A stretch of 64,000 bases of DNA from Pseudodesulfovibrio sp. S3 (GCF_004025585.1 NZ_QTZO01000008.1:1-64000); one strand, 5' to 3'. Positions 34,292 to 44,490 are shown, counted from the stretch's first letter. A program made the numbers and translations. The notes: generated from the letters alone by a model not told the origin.

Positions 34292-35767
34292 TCAGAGGCT
34301 CAAGGCCGTGAGTACGGTATCCACACGGTTCAGGTAGGTGTGATTCTGTTGGATGCATTCCTGCCAGGCTCGGCGCAGCTCCTGTTTGGCTTTGGTGTCT
34401 TCGCGAAAACGGATGACCAGGTCGTGTATTTCGTCGGGCCGGGTGAAAGAGACAGGGGCGACCAGTTCGTCTGGGAAAATTTTGAGGCCGGGGTGGGCAT
34501 CGGTGATGAGAAAGCCGCCCGCGCACCAGACGTCGAAGTGGCGTTGGGTCAGTCCGGCAGGGAGCTGCATACCTGTGACATTCAGGGTGACCGCTGCGGT
34601 CCGGTAGATGGCGGGCAGGTGGGCGTAGTAGTCCACAAAGGGGCGCACGTCCGCGTTTTTGATGCCTTTCCAGCCGTCGTCGCCGAAGATGATGACCTTG
34701 CCGGCCGACTCCAGGCAGCGCCGTTTCCAGTTGTGTGAGGCGAATTCCGTGCCTGCACCCACGGCCCGGCCCTGGTTGCCCGGCCAGAGCGGGGTAATGC
34801 CCAGCCGTTCCCGCCACCAGTGGTAGTCGAATCGCGTGGACCCGCTGTCGCTTAGGACTTCGTCCACATCAGTGCTGTCTATGGTTTCTCCGGCAAAGAA
34901 TTGGTCCATCTTCGGGAATCGGGAACGGCCCACAAAGATCAGATGGCCCTCCAATCCAGTGGCGTGGTCCGGAAGGGTGCCGGAGGCCTCGAAGATGTCA
35001 CGCGATGTGGCCAACGGCAGGTGCGTCACCCAGCGGGCTTCAATCTCGATGAGTGGGCCGATGAAACTGTGGTCCGTGACAAAGAGACGGATGTCTTTCC
35101 AGTAGGCGGATTTGACCGTGGTCAGTATATTGAACGGGTTGTCCACCAGCCAGACAGCCACCTGGACCCCGGCTTCGCGCAGAATGGCATGGCCCAGGCC
35201 GAAGTGGTCCAGCCCCTTGAAGTTGACTGAGAAAAAAAGGTCGGGCACGCCTTGCTGCAACAGGTCTGGCAGGGTGCTGCCCGGATATTTTCCCAAGGCT
35301 TCGTGGTCGATCAGGGTCACCGAGTATCCCCTGGCCCTGAATGCATGGGCCAATTCCTTGACCAAAAGGTCGTCGTCGCCCGTGGGCAGCCAGACGGTCT
35401 TGTTCAACCGGGGGCGGGTGCCGCTGTGGAGCGAGAGCCGTGCCGTGAGCGGGGCAAAGAATGACGGGAAGGCTTTCTGCACCGGCAGGTAGCGGGTTAC
35501 ATGGGCATTGCTTGAAGATTCGATGGTGAACTCTTCGGGGGTGATGCGTTCGAAATTCGTCGGGACGAGTTGCTCCCATCCGTCCACCTGGTCAATGAAG
35601 TCCTGACTCTCAAGGTAATAGTAGATTTCCTCGTTTGGTAAATCAAACCATTCCGGGAGCTTGTTCGGCTCCGGTCCAAGCCCGAGAAAGACCACAGGGG
35701 CCTCGTCAAGAGTCCGGTTGACGCGCCACTCGAATTGAGTTTTGGTGGCGGGCATGGATTTGGTCAT
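34292..35767 (-). CDS. CgeB-like glycosyltransferase family protein
   Basis: 491 residues. The C-terminal third carries the Glyco_trans_1_2/CgeB pattern: [30 protein letters not shown] in part, then [28 protein letters not shown]. The middle has [12 protein letters not shown], seen in DUF3880-type N-domains. It is probably a cytoplasmic glycosyltransferase, possibly acting in protein or surface glycosylation. The substrate is unknown. The ATG at 35767 leaves 112 bases to the divergent rlmE start; no strong Shine-Dalgarno is visible, and the open frame extends further upstream. Confidence 0.75.
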   Translation of the reverse strand: MTKSMPATKTQFEWRVNRTLDEAPVVFLGLGPEPNKLPEWFDLPNEEIYYYLESQDFIDQVDGWEQLVPTNFERITPEEFTIESSSNAHVTRYLPVQKAFPSFFAPLTARLSLHSGTRPRLNKTVWLPTGDDDLLVKELAHAFRARGYSVTLIDHEALGKYPGSTLPDLLQQGVPDLFFSVNFKGLDHFGLGHAILREAGVQVAVWLVDNPFNILTTVKSAYWKDIRLFVTDHSFIGPLIEIEARWVTHLPLATSRDIFEASGTLPDHATGLEGHLIFVGRSRFPKMDQFFAGETIDSTDVDEVLSDSGSTRFDYHWWRERLGITPLWPGNQGRAVGAGTEFASHNWKRRCLESAGKVIIFGDDGWKGIKNADVRPFVDYYAHLPAIYRTAAVTLNVTGMQLPAGLTQRHFDVWCAGGFLITDAHPGLKIFPDELVAPVSFTRPDEIHDLVIRFREDTKAKQELRRAWQECIQQNHTYLNRVDTVLTALSL

Positions 35768-35879
35768 GCCAATTTCATCGATAACGGTTATATGTCGGGT
35801 TCTGGACACTTCGTTCACTTGGCTTTTGCGGCGGATTCGGCTAGTAAGTCGCTCCACGCCGGACTTTAGGAGCGACACC

Positions 35880-36479
35880 ATGAAACAATATCAGGACAAA
35901 TACTTCAAACGGGCCAAAAAGGAAAACTACGCCGCCCGCTCGGTCTACAAACTCAAGGAGATGGATAAAAAATTCCACATCTTCAAGAGGGGCCAGACCG
36001 TGCTTGACCTGGGCGCAGCCCCCGGTTCCTGGACTCAGTTCGCCGGGGAAAAGGTCGGCAGGGAAGGCCGAGTCCTCAGTGTGGACATTCAGGAAACCCG
36101 GCATGCCTTTGAGGACAACATCACCTTCTTGCAGGCAGACGTGTTCTCGGACTCGCCGGAATTGCTGGAGGCCATGGAGCCGCTCATGCCTTTTGATGTC
36201 ATTATCAGCGATATGGCCCCCAAGACAACCGGAATAAAATTCGCGGATCAGGCCAACTCCCTGGAACTGTGCCAACGGGCCTTTGAGGTGGCGTTGAAAT
36301 ACCTCAAAAAGGGCGGGAATTTTGCGGTCAAGATTTTTGAGGGCGGCGAGATCGGGGATTATCGCAACATGGTCAGGCCGTACTTCAATACATTGAAAAA
36401 TTTCAAACCCCACAGCTCCCGTGCCGAAAGCAAAGAGATATTTATCGTGGCACTTGGCTTTAAGGGCGTTGACGGGTAG
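35880..36479 (+). CDS. rlmE: 23S rRNA (uridine-2552 2'-O) methyltransferase
   Basis: 199 residues of the RlmE/RrmJ family. SAM-binding motif [14 protein letters not shown], the catalytic Asp in DMAPKTTG, Lys in [10 protein letters not shown], and the end [15 protein letters not shown] with the conserved Glu. It methylates U2552 in the ribosomal A-loop. TTTAGGAGCG precedes the ATG. It is followed by yebC after 50 bases. Confidence 0.95.
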   Translation: MKQYQDKYFKRAKKENYAARSVYKLKEMDKKFHIFKRGQTVLDLGAAPGSWTQFAGEKVGREGRVLSVDIQETRHAFEDNITFLQADVFSDSPELLEAMEPLMPFDVIISDMAPKTTGIKFADQANSLELCQRAFEVALKYLKKGGNFAVKIFEGGEIGDYRNMVRPYFNTLKNFKPHSSRAESKEIFIVALGFKGVDG

Positions 36480-36529
36480 AAGATTGGACCAACCGACACT
36501 AATTTTTATCGAGATATTCAGGAGGGAAT

Positions 36530-37276
36530 ATGGCCGGACATAGTAAATGGGCTAACATTCAGCATCGCAAGGGGCGTCAGGACGCCAAAAAAGCGAAATT
36601 TTTCACCAAGGCAGCCAAGGATATCATCCTGGCAGCCAAGGCTGGCGGCGGCAACCCCGAAGACAACTCCACGTTGCGCCTGGCCATTCAGAAGGCCAAG
36701 CAGGTCAACCTTCCCAAGGACAAGATCGACAACGCCATCAAGAAGGGTACCGGCGAATTGGCCGGCGGCGATCTGTTCGAGACCATGTACGAGGGATACG
36801 GTCCCGGCGGCGTGGCCATGCTCGTGGAAGTCGCCACGGACAACAAGAACCGCACAGTGGCTGAAATCCGTCACGCCTTCACCAAGCATAACGGCAACAT
36901 GGCTGAAAACGGCGCGGTCTCGTACATGTTCAACCGCAAGGGCGTCATTGTCTTCAACAAGGACAAGTACACCGAAGACGAACTGATGGAAGTCGGCCTC
37001 GAAGCCGGTGCCGAAGATATCATCGATGACGGCGAGTCCTTCACCGTGCATACCGAACCCAACGATTTCATGGCTGTCCAGCAGGCATTCACGGAAGCCG
37101 GGATGGAGTTCGAATCCGCCGAATTCAACCAGGTCCCCGAAAATCTCATTCCCGTGGATGCAGCCACAGGCAAGAAGGTCATGACCCTGTTCGATGCGCT
37201 GGACGACAACGAAGACACCCAGAACGTCTATATGAATGCCGATTTCCCCGACGGCATGTTTGACGACGAAGACTAG
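36530..37276 (+). CDS. yebC: YebC/PmpR family translation or DNA-binding regulator
   Basis: 248 residues, full length. Starts AGHSKWANIQHRKGRQDAKK, the family hallmark, and contains YEGYGPGGVAMLVEVATDNKNRT. YebC proteins have been described as transcription regulators and, more recently, as factors that help ribosomes through proline-rich stretches. CAGGAGG precedes the ATG. It stands ahead of ruvC, an arrangement common in bacteria. Confidence 0.96.
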   Translation: MAGHSKWANIQHRKGRQDAKKAKFFTKAAKDIILAAKAGGGNPEDNSTLRLAIQKAKQVNLPKDKIDNAIKKGTGELAGGDLFETMYEGYGPGGVAMLVEVATDNKNRTVAEIRHAFTKHNGNMAENGAVSYMFNRKGVIVFNKDKYTEDELMEVGLEAGAEDIIDDGESFTVHTEPNDFMAVQQAFTEAGMEFESAEFNQVPENLIPVDAATGKKVMTLFDALDDNEDTQNVYMNADFPDGMFDDED

Positions 37277-37285
37277 GCGGTCGGA

Positions 37286-37789
37286 ATGGCGGAAGGCCTG
37301 GTCGTCCTCGGTCTGGACCCCGGAACGCGGGTGACGGGCTACGGTTTTGTCCGGGAGATTTCCGGTCAGGCAGAACTGGTGGCCACCGGTACCATCCGCA
37401 CCCCGGTGAAAAAGGATATGGCGACCCGCATGGGCGTCATATTCGAGCAGCTGCAGGTTCTTATCCGGCAGCATTGCCCGGTCGAGGCTGCCATCGAAAA
37501 TGTATTCGTATCAAAAAACCCCTCGTCAGCCCTCAAGCTCGGGCAGGCGAGGGGGGTCTGTATGGCCGCCTGTGCCGTCAACGGTATCTCCATGGGTGAA
37601 TACGAGCCTACCAAGGTCAAGAAGAACCTGGTCGGCGTGGGCAGTGCGCCCAAGTCCCAGGTCGCTTTCATGGTTGCCAACTGCCTGGGGCTGAAAAAAC
37701 CGGACTGGCCCGAAGACGCCTCTGACGCATTGGCCGTGGCCATCTGCCATCTGAACGAACGGCGGATGCGCAAGCTGACCGGCATGTGA
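37286..37789 (+). CDS. ruvC: Holliday junction resolvase RuvC
   Basis: 167 residues. Acidic catalytic residues are visible: D11 (LGLDPGTR), E71 (AAIENVF), D144 and D147 (PEDASDALAVAICH). RuvC cuts Holliday junctions together with RuvAB. It begins nine bases after yebC. A gap of 197 bases without a gene separates it from ruvA. Confidence 0.96.
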   Translation: MAEGLVVLGLDPGTRVTGYGFVREISGQAELVATGTIRTPVKKDMATRMGVIFEQLQVLIRQHCPVEAAIENVFVSKNPSSALKLGQARGVCMAACAVNGISMGEYEPTKVKKNLVGVGSAPKSQVAFMVANCLGLKKPDWPEDASDALAVAICHLNERRMRKLTGM

Positions 37790-37986
37790 TCCGGAAAAAT
37801 TCTACAAATGCCTAACTTCCCCCTGGGTAAATCAGGTGATCCTGTACTCTTTTGCAGCAGGATGGTTCCGTTTCGTGCCCTCCTTGCTTTCCTTTTTCCC
37901 GCTCCCGAATCGTGCTTGGCGGTCACAGAGGATTCCCTTTGAATTGCATCGGCTAATCATATAATGTCCTGCAACGGAGGATTTCC

Positions 37987-38598
37987 ATGATCGCATATTT
38001 GCAGGGTGAACTGCTGTCTGCCGACGAAAGAGGGCTGGTTCTGCTCACCCCGGGTGGGGTGGGATATGAAGTGGCCGCGCCCACCTCGGTCATTGCCAAA
38101 CTGCCGGGTCGGGGCGGTGAGGTGCAGCTGTTCGTGCATACCCAGGTGGCAGAGAAGGCCATCGACCTGTTCGGCTTCCTTACTGCCGACGACCTGGACC
38201 TGTTCCGCACCCTCATATCCATTGATAAATTGGGACCGAAGAAAGCTTTGGCCATCCTGTCCATGTTCGATGCAAACCACCTGCGCGAGATCGCCTTCCG
38301 CGAGGATGTGGACACGCTCTCCACGGTGCCGGGCATCGGTCCCAAATCCGCCAAGCAGATTTTGTGGAATCTCAAGGACAAGGTGGACAAGTTGAAAAGC
38401 GTGACAGTCAAGGCCGGAAGCGCGCCGCAGGGACCGCAGGGTGAATACCTGGATACCCTTGCGGGACTCAAGGGCCTGGGTTACTCTGAAGATGAAATTC
38501 GACCCATGATTATCGAGACCTTCGATGAAGAACCCGATCTCGATGCCGCCGGTGCCATCCGTGCGGTGCTCAAGAAGATCAACGCGGCACGCTCATGA
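37987..38598 (+). CDS. ruvA: Holliday junction DNA helicase subunit RuvA
   Basis: 203 residues. N-terminal OB-fold ([20 protein letters not shown]), helix-hairpin-helix region with [14 protein letters not shown] text and [19 protein letters not shown], and a C-terminal domain that contacts RuvB. ACGGAGG precedes the ATG. The stop overlaps the ruvB start in an ATGA junction. Confidence 0.96.
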   Translation: MIAYLQGELLSADERGLVLLTPGGVGYEVAAPTSVIAKLPGRGGEVQLFVHTQVAEKAIDLFGFLTADDLDLFRTLISIDKLGPKKALAILSMFDANHLREIAFREDVDTLSTVPGIGPKSAKQILWNLKDKVDKLKSVTVKAGSAPQGPQGEYLDTLAGLKGLGYSEDEIRPMIIETFDEEPDLDAAGAIRAVLKKINAARS

Positions 38599-39581
38599 GC
38601 AAATGCACCCTCCCAGAGGAAAACGTCCGTCCCAGAAGTCTTTCCGAATTCATCGGGCAGGTGGACCTGCGTACCAACCTTGATGTGTTCATCAGGGCCG
38701 CCAAGGAGCGTGACCGCTCACTTGACCATACCCTTTTCTATGGCAATCCCGGTCTGGGCAAGACCACCCTGGCCCGCATCATGGCCTCGGAACTTGGCGT
38801 GAACATGGTCTCCACCTCCGGTCCGGTTATGGAGCGTTCCGGCGATCTGGCGGCCATTCTGACCAATCTTGATAGGGGTGACATCCTGTTTATCGACGAG
38901 ATTCACCGTATGCCCGCCACCGTGGAGGAAGTGCTCTATCCGGCCATGGAGGATTTTCAGATCGACCTGGTCATCGGTTCCGGTCCGGGTGCGCGCACGG
39001 TCAAGCTCGACCTGGAGCCGTTCACTCTGGTGGGGGCCACCACCCGGCTCGGACTGCTCACCTCGCCTCTGCGCGACCGGTTCGGCTGTATCTTCCGCAT
39101 CGAATTCTATTCTCCCGAGGAACTGGGGCGCATCGTGGAGCGGGCTGCAGTCATTCTGGGTGTGGAAGTGGAGCCCGACGGTGCCCTGGCTATCGGCCGC
39201 CGCGCGCGCGGCACTCCACGTATTGCCAACAGGCTGCTCCGGCGTGTGCGTGATTATGCCCTGGTTCACGGGGACGGCGTTGTCACCAAGGAACTGGCTG
39301 AATCCTCGCTGGAACGGCTGGAAGTGGATCAGTACGGGCTGGATAACATGGACCGCAAGATTCTTTCCCTGATGGTCGAGAATTTCAACGGCGGTCCTGT
39401 GGGATTGAAGACCATTGCTGCAGCCTGTGCTGAAGAGGTGCGGACCATTGAGGACATTTATGAGCCGTATCTTATCCAATGCGGGTTCCTGAAGCGTACG
39501 CCGCGTGGCCGGGTGGCCACGGCCAAGGCATACCAGCATTTGAAGATGCGCATGGAAGACGATCAGCTTCCCTTGTTATAA
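38595..39581 (+). CDS. ruvB: Holliday junction DNA helicase subunit RuvB
   Basis: 328-residue AAA+ motor. Walker A GNPGLGKT (50-57), Walker [11 protein letters not shown], sensor [18 protein letters not shown], and a winged-helix C-terminus ([27 protein letters not shown] in part). It drives branch migration with RuvA. It is translationally coupled to ruvA by a 4-base overlap. Confidence 0.97.
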   Translation: MSKCTLPEENVRPRSLSEFIGQVDLRTNLDVFIRAAKERDRSLDHTLFYGNPGLGKTTLARIMASELGVNMVSTSGPVMERSGDLAAILTNLDRGDILFIDEIHRMPATVEEVLYPAMEDFQIDLVIGSGPGARTVKLDLEPFTLVGATTRLGLLTSPLRDRFGCIFRIEFYSPEELGRIVERAAVILGVEVEPDGALAIGRRARGTPRIANRLLRRVRDYALVHGDGVVTKELAESSLERLEVDQYGLDNMDRKILSLMVENFNGGPVGLKTIAAACAEEVRTIEDIYEPYLIQCGFLKRTPRGRVATAKAYQHLKMRMEDDQLPLL

Positions 39582-39667
39582 ATAATGGTTATTCTCTGAA
39601 AAGGGTTGAAACTCAATCCTGATTTGCTACGGTTGTTTTGAACGAAAAAAACACGGAGGAATCAGTT

Positions 39668-39823
39668 ATGGATAAATGGGAATGCCCTTGCGGTTATGTG
39701 TATGATCCGGCAGAAGGTGACCCTGAGCATAATATTGCCATCGGCACCAAGTTCGAGGATCTGCCGGAAGACTGGGTTTGTCCCCAGTGTGGTGCGGAAA
39801 AGGAATATTTCGAAAAACTCTAG
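39668..39823 (+). CDS. Rubredoxin with shortened first Cys pair
   Basis: 51 residues. Rubredoxins carry one Fe in a Cys4 site and move electrons in anaerobes. The second pair is normal ([12 protein letters not shown]). The first reads [16 protein letters not shown], with one residue between the Cys where rubredoxins have two (CxxCGY). The DNA is unambiguous here: TGC CCT TGC GGT. ACGGAGG precedes the ATG. It is probably a functional variant in Desulfovibrio-type organisms, but the changed spacing should alter the metal site. Confidence 0.92.
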   Translation: MDKWECPCGYVYDPAEGDPEHNIAIGTKFEDLPEDWVCPQCGAEKEYFEKL

Positions 39824-40015
39824 AAAGTCGTAAAAGCCTCTTGCAATCCTTCGCCGATGGCGTATGGTTGAATCAAGTCAAAGGAGTGTTTCCAGGTAAC
39901 GCCACAACCCGTAAGATTCATCGAATCGGACAGTGTTTCAAGGCAACCTTTTAACAAACAATGATCCTTTGGTAGAGGCCCGTCATCCGGTAACCTCCAG
40001 CAGAAAACATGTTTT

Positions 40016-40043
40016 AAGCCCCCGCAGAGCGGGGGCTTCTTTT
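40016..40043. terminator. Hairpin between rubredoxin and the CPBP protease gene
   Basis: Perfect 10-bp stem AAGCCCCCGC / GCGGGGGCTT with loop AGA, followed by CTTTT on the plus strand. It lies between converging genes. Confidence 0.7.
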
Positions 40044-40056
40044 ATGGGAAGGCGGA

Positions 40057-40938
40057 TTAGTCGCGCTTCAGTCGGGAGAGGGCAGCCATGGCCAGCCCGG
40101 ATACGACCAGCCAGACGAGCACGCCGGTCAGTCCTGCGGAACCGCCAAGGAGCGGGTGGGCGTCCGGGAACAGCCACATCCAGATGCCGTATCCCTGGGC
40201 GTTGGCAGTGCCGTGGATGAAACCGGCCAGCAGGGACGAGCGGTAATGCAGGGTCATTTCGTTCAGGAACAGTCCAAAGGCCGTGCAGAGCAGGCACATC
40301 ATGATCATGCCGCCCACCGGATAGCCCGGATAGTTGAACCCTGCGTAAATGAGCGGTGCGTGCCAGAGGCCCCAGAGCAGTCCGAGGAGGACGTAGGCCG
40401 TGGGCTTGCCCAGCGGCATGAGCCGCGGCAGCAGGAAGCCGCGCCAGCCCAGTTCCTCGCCCAGGCCGAAAGTGAAGTTTATGAGCGGTCCCAGCACCAC
40501 GGACAGGGGCAGCATGACTTCGAACACGGAGGCCGGGTCGATTTCGGTGCCGGTCAGCGCGGCCAACAGCGAGAGATTCGGGTCGTATCCCGACAGTCCG
40601 GCCCCATAGGTGAGCAGGTACATGATGCCGTAGGCCAGGGGAATCAGGAGGACTACTGCGAAATACGGCCCCACGGACCCGAGCCGCAGGTTCAGGGACG
40701 AAACCAAGCCGCCGGGGCGTGTGCGTTCCATGAATCCGGCCACGGCCAGCCCGACCAGTCCCGGAATCCACATGACGCCCATCAGCCAGAGGGCGGGCGC
40801 GGATTGGGCGACCAGGTCGTCGAAGCGTAGCCCATCGCTGATGAGTAAGATTTCCAGGGTCCAGGTGAAGCCCAGGGTCAGGGCCAGAAAAGCGAGAACG
40901 GGAACTGGCCGAAAGCCGGAAGATGTGGTGCTAGTCAT
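40057..40938 (-). CDS. CPBP family intramembrane metalloprotease
   Basis: 293 residues with about eight hydrophobic segments. The glutamic-type/metalloprotease motif EELGWRGFLLP begins at E161, followed by LLWGLWHAPLIYAG and FIHGTANAQG, which are the three conserved CPBP (CAAX-like) motifs. Function in bacteria is varied, including bacteriocin self-protection and processing of membrane proteins. It overlaps the upstream aldolase-like gene by eight bases, so it belongs to the AOR 3 operon. Its link to that operon is unclear. Confidence 0.9.
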   Translation of the reverse strand: MTSTTSSGFRPVPVLAFLALTLGFTWTLEILLISDGLRFDDLVAQSAPALWLMGVMWIPGLVGLAVAGFMERTRPGGLVSSLNLRLGSVGPYFAVVLLIPLAYGIMYLLTYGAGLSGYDPNLSLLAALTGTEIDPASVFEVMLPLSVVLGPLINFTFGLGEELGWRGFLLPRLMPLGKPTAYVLLGLLWGLWHAPLIYAGFNYPGYPVGGMIMMCLLCTAFGLFLNEMTLHYRSSLLAGFIHGTANAQGYGIWMWLFPDAHPLLGGSAGLTGVLVWLVVSGLAMAALSRLKRD

Positions 40939-42103
40939 ATTCTCTCACCCGTTTGAAGTAGCGTTCCCGGCACTGGTTTTCGATGTCCAGCAGTCGGGAA
41001 AAGGCCTGGCTGAAGTCTGTTTCGCCCGCTGCGAACAGGCCGTGTCCGTGTACAATGGCCGCGCCGTGGGAGGCCATGGCAGGCGGCAGGGTGTTGCACA
41101 GTCCGGTGGGGCCGGTGCCGACCTCGCCCGGCACGATGGGGATGCCGTCCACGGTCCGGCATTCAGTGCATTTGATGTGGCACTGGCCCCGGTTGGGGCA
41201 CTGGTCGCGGGCGCAGTCCATGGACATGATCACCGAGAACTTGGGGTGGCCGTGCAGGATGCAGGCGTAGTCGGAGCGGCGGTAGACATCTTCGTGGGCG
41301 GTCAACTCGGATGACGCGGTCAGCCCGGTGGTGGCGCTGCCGTCCATGGGACAGGCGTCAATGCATCCTGCAAGCTCGTCCAGTGAACTGCCGGTCTGAG
41401 ATATGAAGACGATATCATCCAACCGAAAGGAAATGTTGCCGAAAAAGGAGTCCACCAGGCCATAGCCGACCACTTGACGGCCCGCTTCTGTCATGGCTGC
41501 AAGCACATTTTCATCGTTGTCGAGCGGACCCTGGGCAAGTTTGGGCGGTACGGTGCGCGGCGTGGGCAATTGGCTCGCAACCAGCTTGAAGGTCTCGCGG
41601 TACTCCGGGTCCAGCGTCCCGAGTCTGGCCTGGGTCAGGTAGTCGGAGAAGAAGAGCACGAAACAGGAAAAGATGGTGGAGGAGTAGAATACGAATCCCT
41701 GCTCAGGGCTGACCGTGCCGCAGGAGATGATCCCCTGGCCCGGAAGGATGACGGCCTTGCGTTTTTTGAGTCCCTTGGCGATGGCTGCTGCGGAAAATTC
41801 ATGGCAGATCGGGATGTCGTGCAGGAAGGTGCGCGTTTCAGTGTCTTCTGGCCGGATGGTGTCGGGATGGCGGCGGGCCAGGAAATCGAGGATGGTCCGG
41901 TACGGCTCGGCAGGCCGCGAAAAGACCAGGGAATTGATGGACAGGAGGTCGAAGAGCTTCTCCAGTTCCTTGGTGCGCTGGTCTTCGCGGTTCCAGACCA
42001 GCTTCGCATCCAGCCCGCCGATGAGCGGCGCGTCCGGTCCGTTTGATGCGGTCAGTCCCTGGGCGGCCAGTTTGGCGGCGTATTTGTCGCACAGTTTTTT
42101 CAT
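40931..42103 (-). CDS. Class II aldolase/adducin-domain protein with N-terminal extension and Cys-rich insert
   Basis: 390 residues. The C-terminal half has the class II aldolase fold: YGLVDSFFGNISFRLDDIVF, SSELTAHEDVYRRSDYACILHGHP and IVHGHGLFAAG, which provide the Glu and His ligands for a divalent metal. Inserted after the first His pair is a Cys-rich stretch CARDQCPNRGQCHIKCTEC with five Cys, unusual for the family. The first 190 residues do not match anything I recognise. It overlaps AOR 3 by four bases, so the pair may act on the same aldehyde or sugar-phosphate pathway. Confidence 0.8.
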   Translation of the reverse strand: MKKLCDKYAAKLAAQGLTASNGPDAPLIGGLDAKLVWNREDQRTKELEKLFDLLSINSLVFSRPAEPYRTILDFLARRHPDTIRPEDTETRTFLHDIPICHEFSAAAIAKGLKKRKAVILPGQGIISCGTVSPEQGFVFYSSTIFSCFVLFFSDYLTQARLGTLDPEYRETFKLVASQLPTPRTVPPKLAQGPLDNDENVLAAMTEAGRQVVGYGLVDSFFGNISFRLDDIVFISQTGSSLDELAGCIDACPMDGSATTGLTASSELTAHEDVYRRSDYACILHGHPKFSVIMSMDCARDQCPNRGQCHIKCTECRTVDGIPIVPGEVGTGPTGLCNTLPPAMASHGAAIVHGHGLFAAGETDFSQAFSRLLDIENQCRERYFKRVREYD

Positions 42104-43851
42104 GCTTCAAGCCCCAGTTTTTTGATCATCTCCGGGATGGGCCTGCCGTTGTGGTCCAGTCTGCGCACTGTGTAGTAATTCTCTCGGGCCTGGATGAATT
42201 CTTGGCGGTCGATGGGCTTGATCGTGACGCCGCCGCCGGAAGTGCCGTGTTCGGTGAAAAAGCGTTCGGGCAAGTCATCATCTTCGGCCGAAAATCCGTT
42301 TTCCGCGTTCATGATGCGTTCATTGTAATAGATGCGTTCGCCGATTTCGAGCAGGGCTTGGCCCGATGTCTCCAGGCCGGTGACAGCGGTGAAGGCCTTG
42401 GCGTATTCCTCCAGACCAGCCGCGAGAAAGGTGAATTTGCAGGCTGTCAGGGAGTCCACCACTGCATTCATGTCTTCGGCGATCTTGATGATGCGCGCCT
42501 TGCCGCTGAAGGAAAAACGGTCCGTGGCCACGGGCTTTCGAAGAATTTCGTGGCTGATGGGGTAGGCTCGCAAGTGACAGCCGCCCCGAGTGCTCACGGC
42601 ATAGGCAAGCGCCATGCCGTAGGCCCCGCGCGGATCATAGGCGGGCAGTTCCATGCCCTTGACCGTCATGGAGGCTTCCGGGTGTCCGCAGGTTTGTGCA
42701 AAAGTCGATGATCCCTGGCCGAGGTCGCCGCCCTGAGCCATTTCATGAAGGGCATTGAGCAGGCTATGCGGCGTGAAATCCTGTCCGGTAATTTCGCGGT
42801 AACAGGCCAGGGTCGATCCTGCCGAGACAGGGTCAAGCCCGAGCCTGCCGCACAGGTCATTGGCCGCCAACACCAATTCCATGTCCGTGTTGCCGATGAG
42901 TGCCGTGAAGTGCGACATGGTCTCGAATCCAGGCATGTTTCGTCCGTCTTCGGCGATTTTCCGGCAGAGAATATGGCAGCCCATGCAACCATGGCTTCGG
43001 GGTGAGAATCGGTGGTTGTAGGCGGCGGCGTTGATGCGGGGAGTGTCCTCGAACCGGGTTTTCGTGAAATTGTCCGTGGGCATCATTCGGCGGGCATCGA
43101 TCAGGTCGAATAGGGCTCCGGTTCCCCAGCGGGAAAAACCGTGTTGGCCCATGAGCACGGGTGATGCAGCCGTCAGCCGCAGGATTTCCTCCCGCGCTTC
43201 CGTGAGGGCGGCTTGGTTGTGTACGCGGATATTCCCGGTGCCCATGACGGTCAGGTATTTGAGGTTCTTGGCCGCGCAGACCAGGCCCAATCCTCCTCGT
43301 CCGGCTGCGTGGCGGCGGTCCACGGCGATGGAGGCCATGCGCGATCCGTTTTCTGCTGCCGGTCCGATGCAGGCTATGGACACGCCTTTGGGATTCATGG
43401 TTTCCAGCTTGGTGAAAACCGTATCCGTAGTCTCGCCCCACAGGCCGGTCTCGACCAGGCGGACATCGGAGTCACGGATTTCGATGCCGCAGGGAAAATC
43501 ACTTTGTCCGGTGATGACCAGTCCATCGTACCCGGCCCGTTTCAACTGGGTGGGCAGCCTGCCGCCTACCGAGGCGTCGCAGATGGTCCCGGTCAGGGGG
43601 GAGCGGGACATGATGGTGCCGCGTCCCGAGGTCGGGGCTATGGTTCCGGTCAAGGGACCGGTGAAAATGAGCAGCGGCAGCAGGGGGTCTGTGTACTCCC
43701 TTGCGGCGTGGGGGCGCAGGTAGTGCCCGGCCAGGCCCTTTCCGCCCAGATATTTATCGTACAGGGCAGTGTGGGGATGCTCGTGCGAGATCGTGCCCGA
43801 GGTCAGGTTGATGTGCAGGACCGAGCCGGTCCAGCCGAAGCGTTCGTTCAT
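42100..43851 (-). CDS. Tungsten-type aldehyde:ferredoxin oxidoreductase (AOR 3)
   Basis: 583 residues, third AOR of the window. Cluster Cys C289, C292 and C296 (SHGCMGCHILCRK) and pterin-region text GRGGLGLVCAAKNLKYLTVMG are present. The active-site stretch differs from AOR 1 and 2: it reads MPGFET instead of GPEYET, so Tyr is replaced by Phe next to the retained Glu. A different substrate range is likely. It is the first gene of a three-gene operon with the aldolase-like protein and CPBP protease. Confidence 0.9.
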   Translation of the reverse strand: MNERFGWTGSVLHINLTSGTISHEHPHTALYDKYLGGKGLAGHYLRPHAAREYTDPLLPLLIFTGPLTGTIAPTSGRGTIMSRSPLTGTICDASVGGRLPTQLKRAGYDGLVITGQSDFPCGIEIRDSDVRLVETGLWGETTDTVFTKLETMNPKGVSIACIGPAAENGSRMASIAVDRRHAAGRGGLGLVCAAKNLKYLTVMGTGNIRVHNQAALTEAREEILRLTAASPVLMGQHGFSRWGTGALFDLIDARRMMPTDNFTKTRFEDTPRINAAAYNHRFSPRSHGCMGCHILCRKIAEDGRNMPGFETMSHFTALIGNTDMELVLAANDLCGRLGLDPVSAGSTLACYREITGQDFTPHSLLNALHEMAQGGDLGQGSSTFAQTCGHPEASMTVKGMELPAYDPRGAYGMALAYAVSTRGGCHLRAYPISHEILRKPVATDRFSFSGKARIIKIAEDMNAVVDSLTACKFTFLAAGLEEYAKAFTAVTGLETSGQALLEIGERIYYNERIMNAENGFSAEDDDLPERFFTEHGTSGGGVTIKPIDRQEFIQARENYYTVRRLDHNGRPIPEMIKKLGLEA

Positions 43852-43943
43852 GCGGAGAATCTTTCATGAACCGTATGAAAAGGCAACCGGTTGGGCATCT
43901 TGACCCCACAGGTGAAACGGGTATTCTGCGGACCGGAGGAATC

Positions 43944-44474
43944 ATGGCCGAGAAGAAAATAGACAAGTCCCGCCGCAACTTTTTGTTTGGTGCGGTCCAC
44001 CGTCTGAAAAACGAGGATGTGGATCAGCCCGTGGCGTCTACCGCCGGAGCCATCGATATCATCAAGGAAGCCAACGGGCTGTATGTCGACGAGCAGTGGG
44101 AGGAGGCGCGCCTGAGGTACAAGGAGTACCTCACGGAGGACAAGAACGATGCGGACGTGCGGTATCGGTTGGGGGTCTGTTCCTATAAGGTGGGCAAGTA
44201 CCGTCAGGCCAAGTTGGAGTTCGAGCGTTGTCTGCGCATTGACCAGAAATATATGGATGCTTTTCTCTATCTGGGATTGACTTTGGTTCGACTCGATCGG
44301 CCGGAAAAGGCTCCGGCCCTGTGGACCCGATACTTCAACCCCAAGGCCGTGGTGGTCCAACGGGAGCTGAATCTGCAAATGGGATTGCTCGAATCTGGGC
44401 AGCCGGACCCGGTGGAGGTCATCGCCCAGGCCGTGGAAGCGGCCATTGCCCGGTCCGGGAGCGACGTCGGTTGA
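43944..44474 (+). CDS. TPR protein with Tat-like N-terminal motif
   Basis: 176 residues. The middle has tandem tetratricopeptide repeats (EEARLRYKEYLTEDKNDADV, YRLGVCSYKVGKYRQAKLEFER, YLGLTLVRLDRPEKAPALW). The N-terminus DKSRRNFLFGAVHRL looks like a twin-arginine motif, but no hydrophobic export segment follows, so it may be a cytoplasmic protein that mimics or binds such motifs. The ATG at 43944 has GGAGG five bases upstream. Its partner is unknown. Confidence 0.75.
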   Translation: MAEKKIDKSRRNFLFGAVHRLKNEDVDQPVASTAGAIDIIKEANGLYVDEQWEEARLRYKEYLTEDKNDADVRYRLGVCSYKVGKYRQAKLEFERCLRIDQKYMDAFLYLGLTLVRLDRPEKAPALWTRYFNPKAVVVQRELNLQMGLLESGQPDPVEVIAQAVEAAIARSGSDVG

Positions 44475-44490
44475 CGAATCCGCATAAGAA

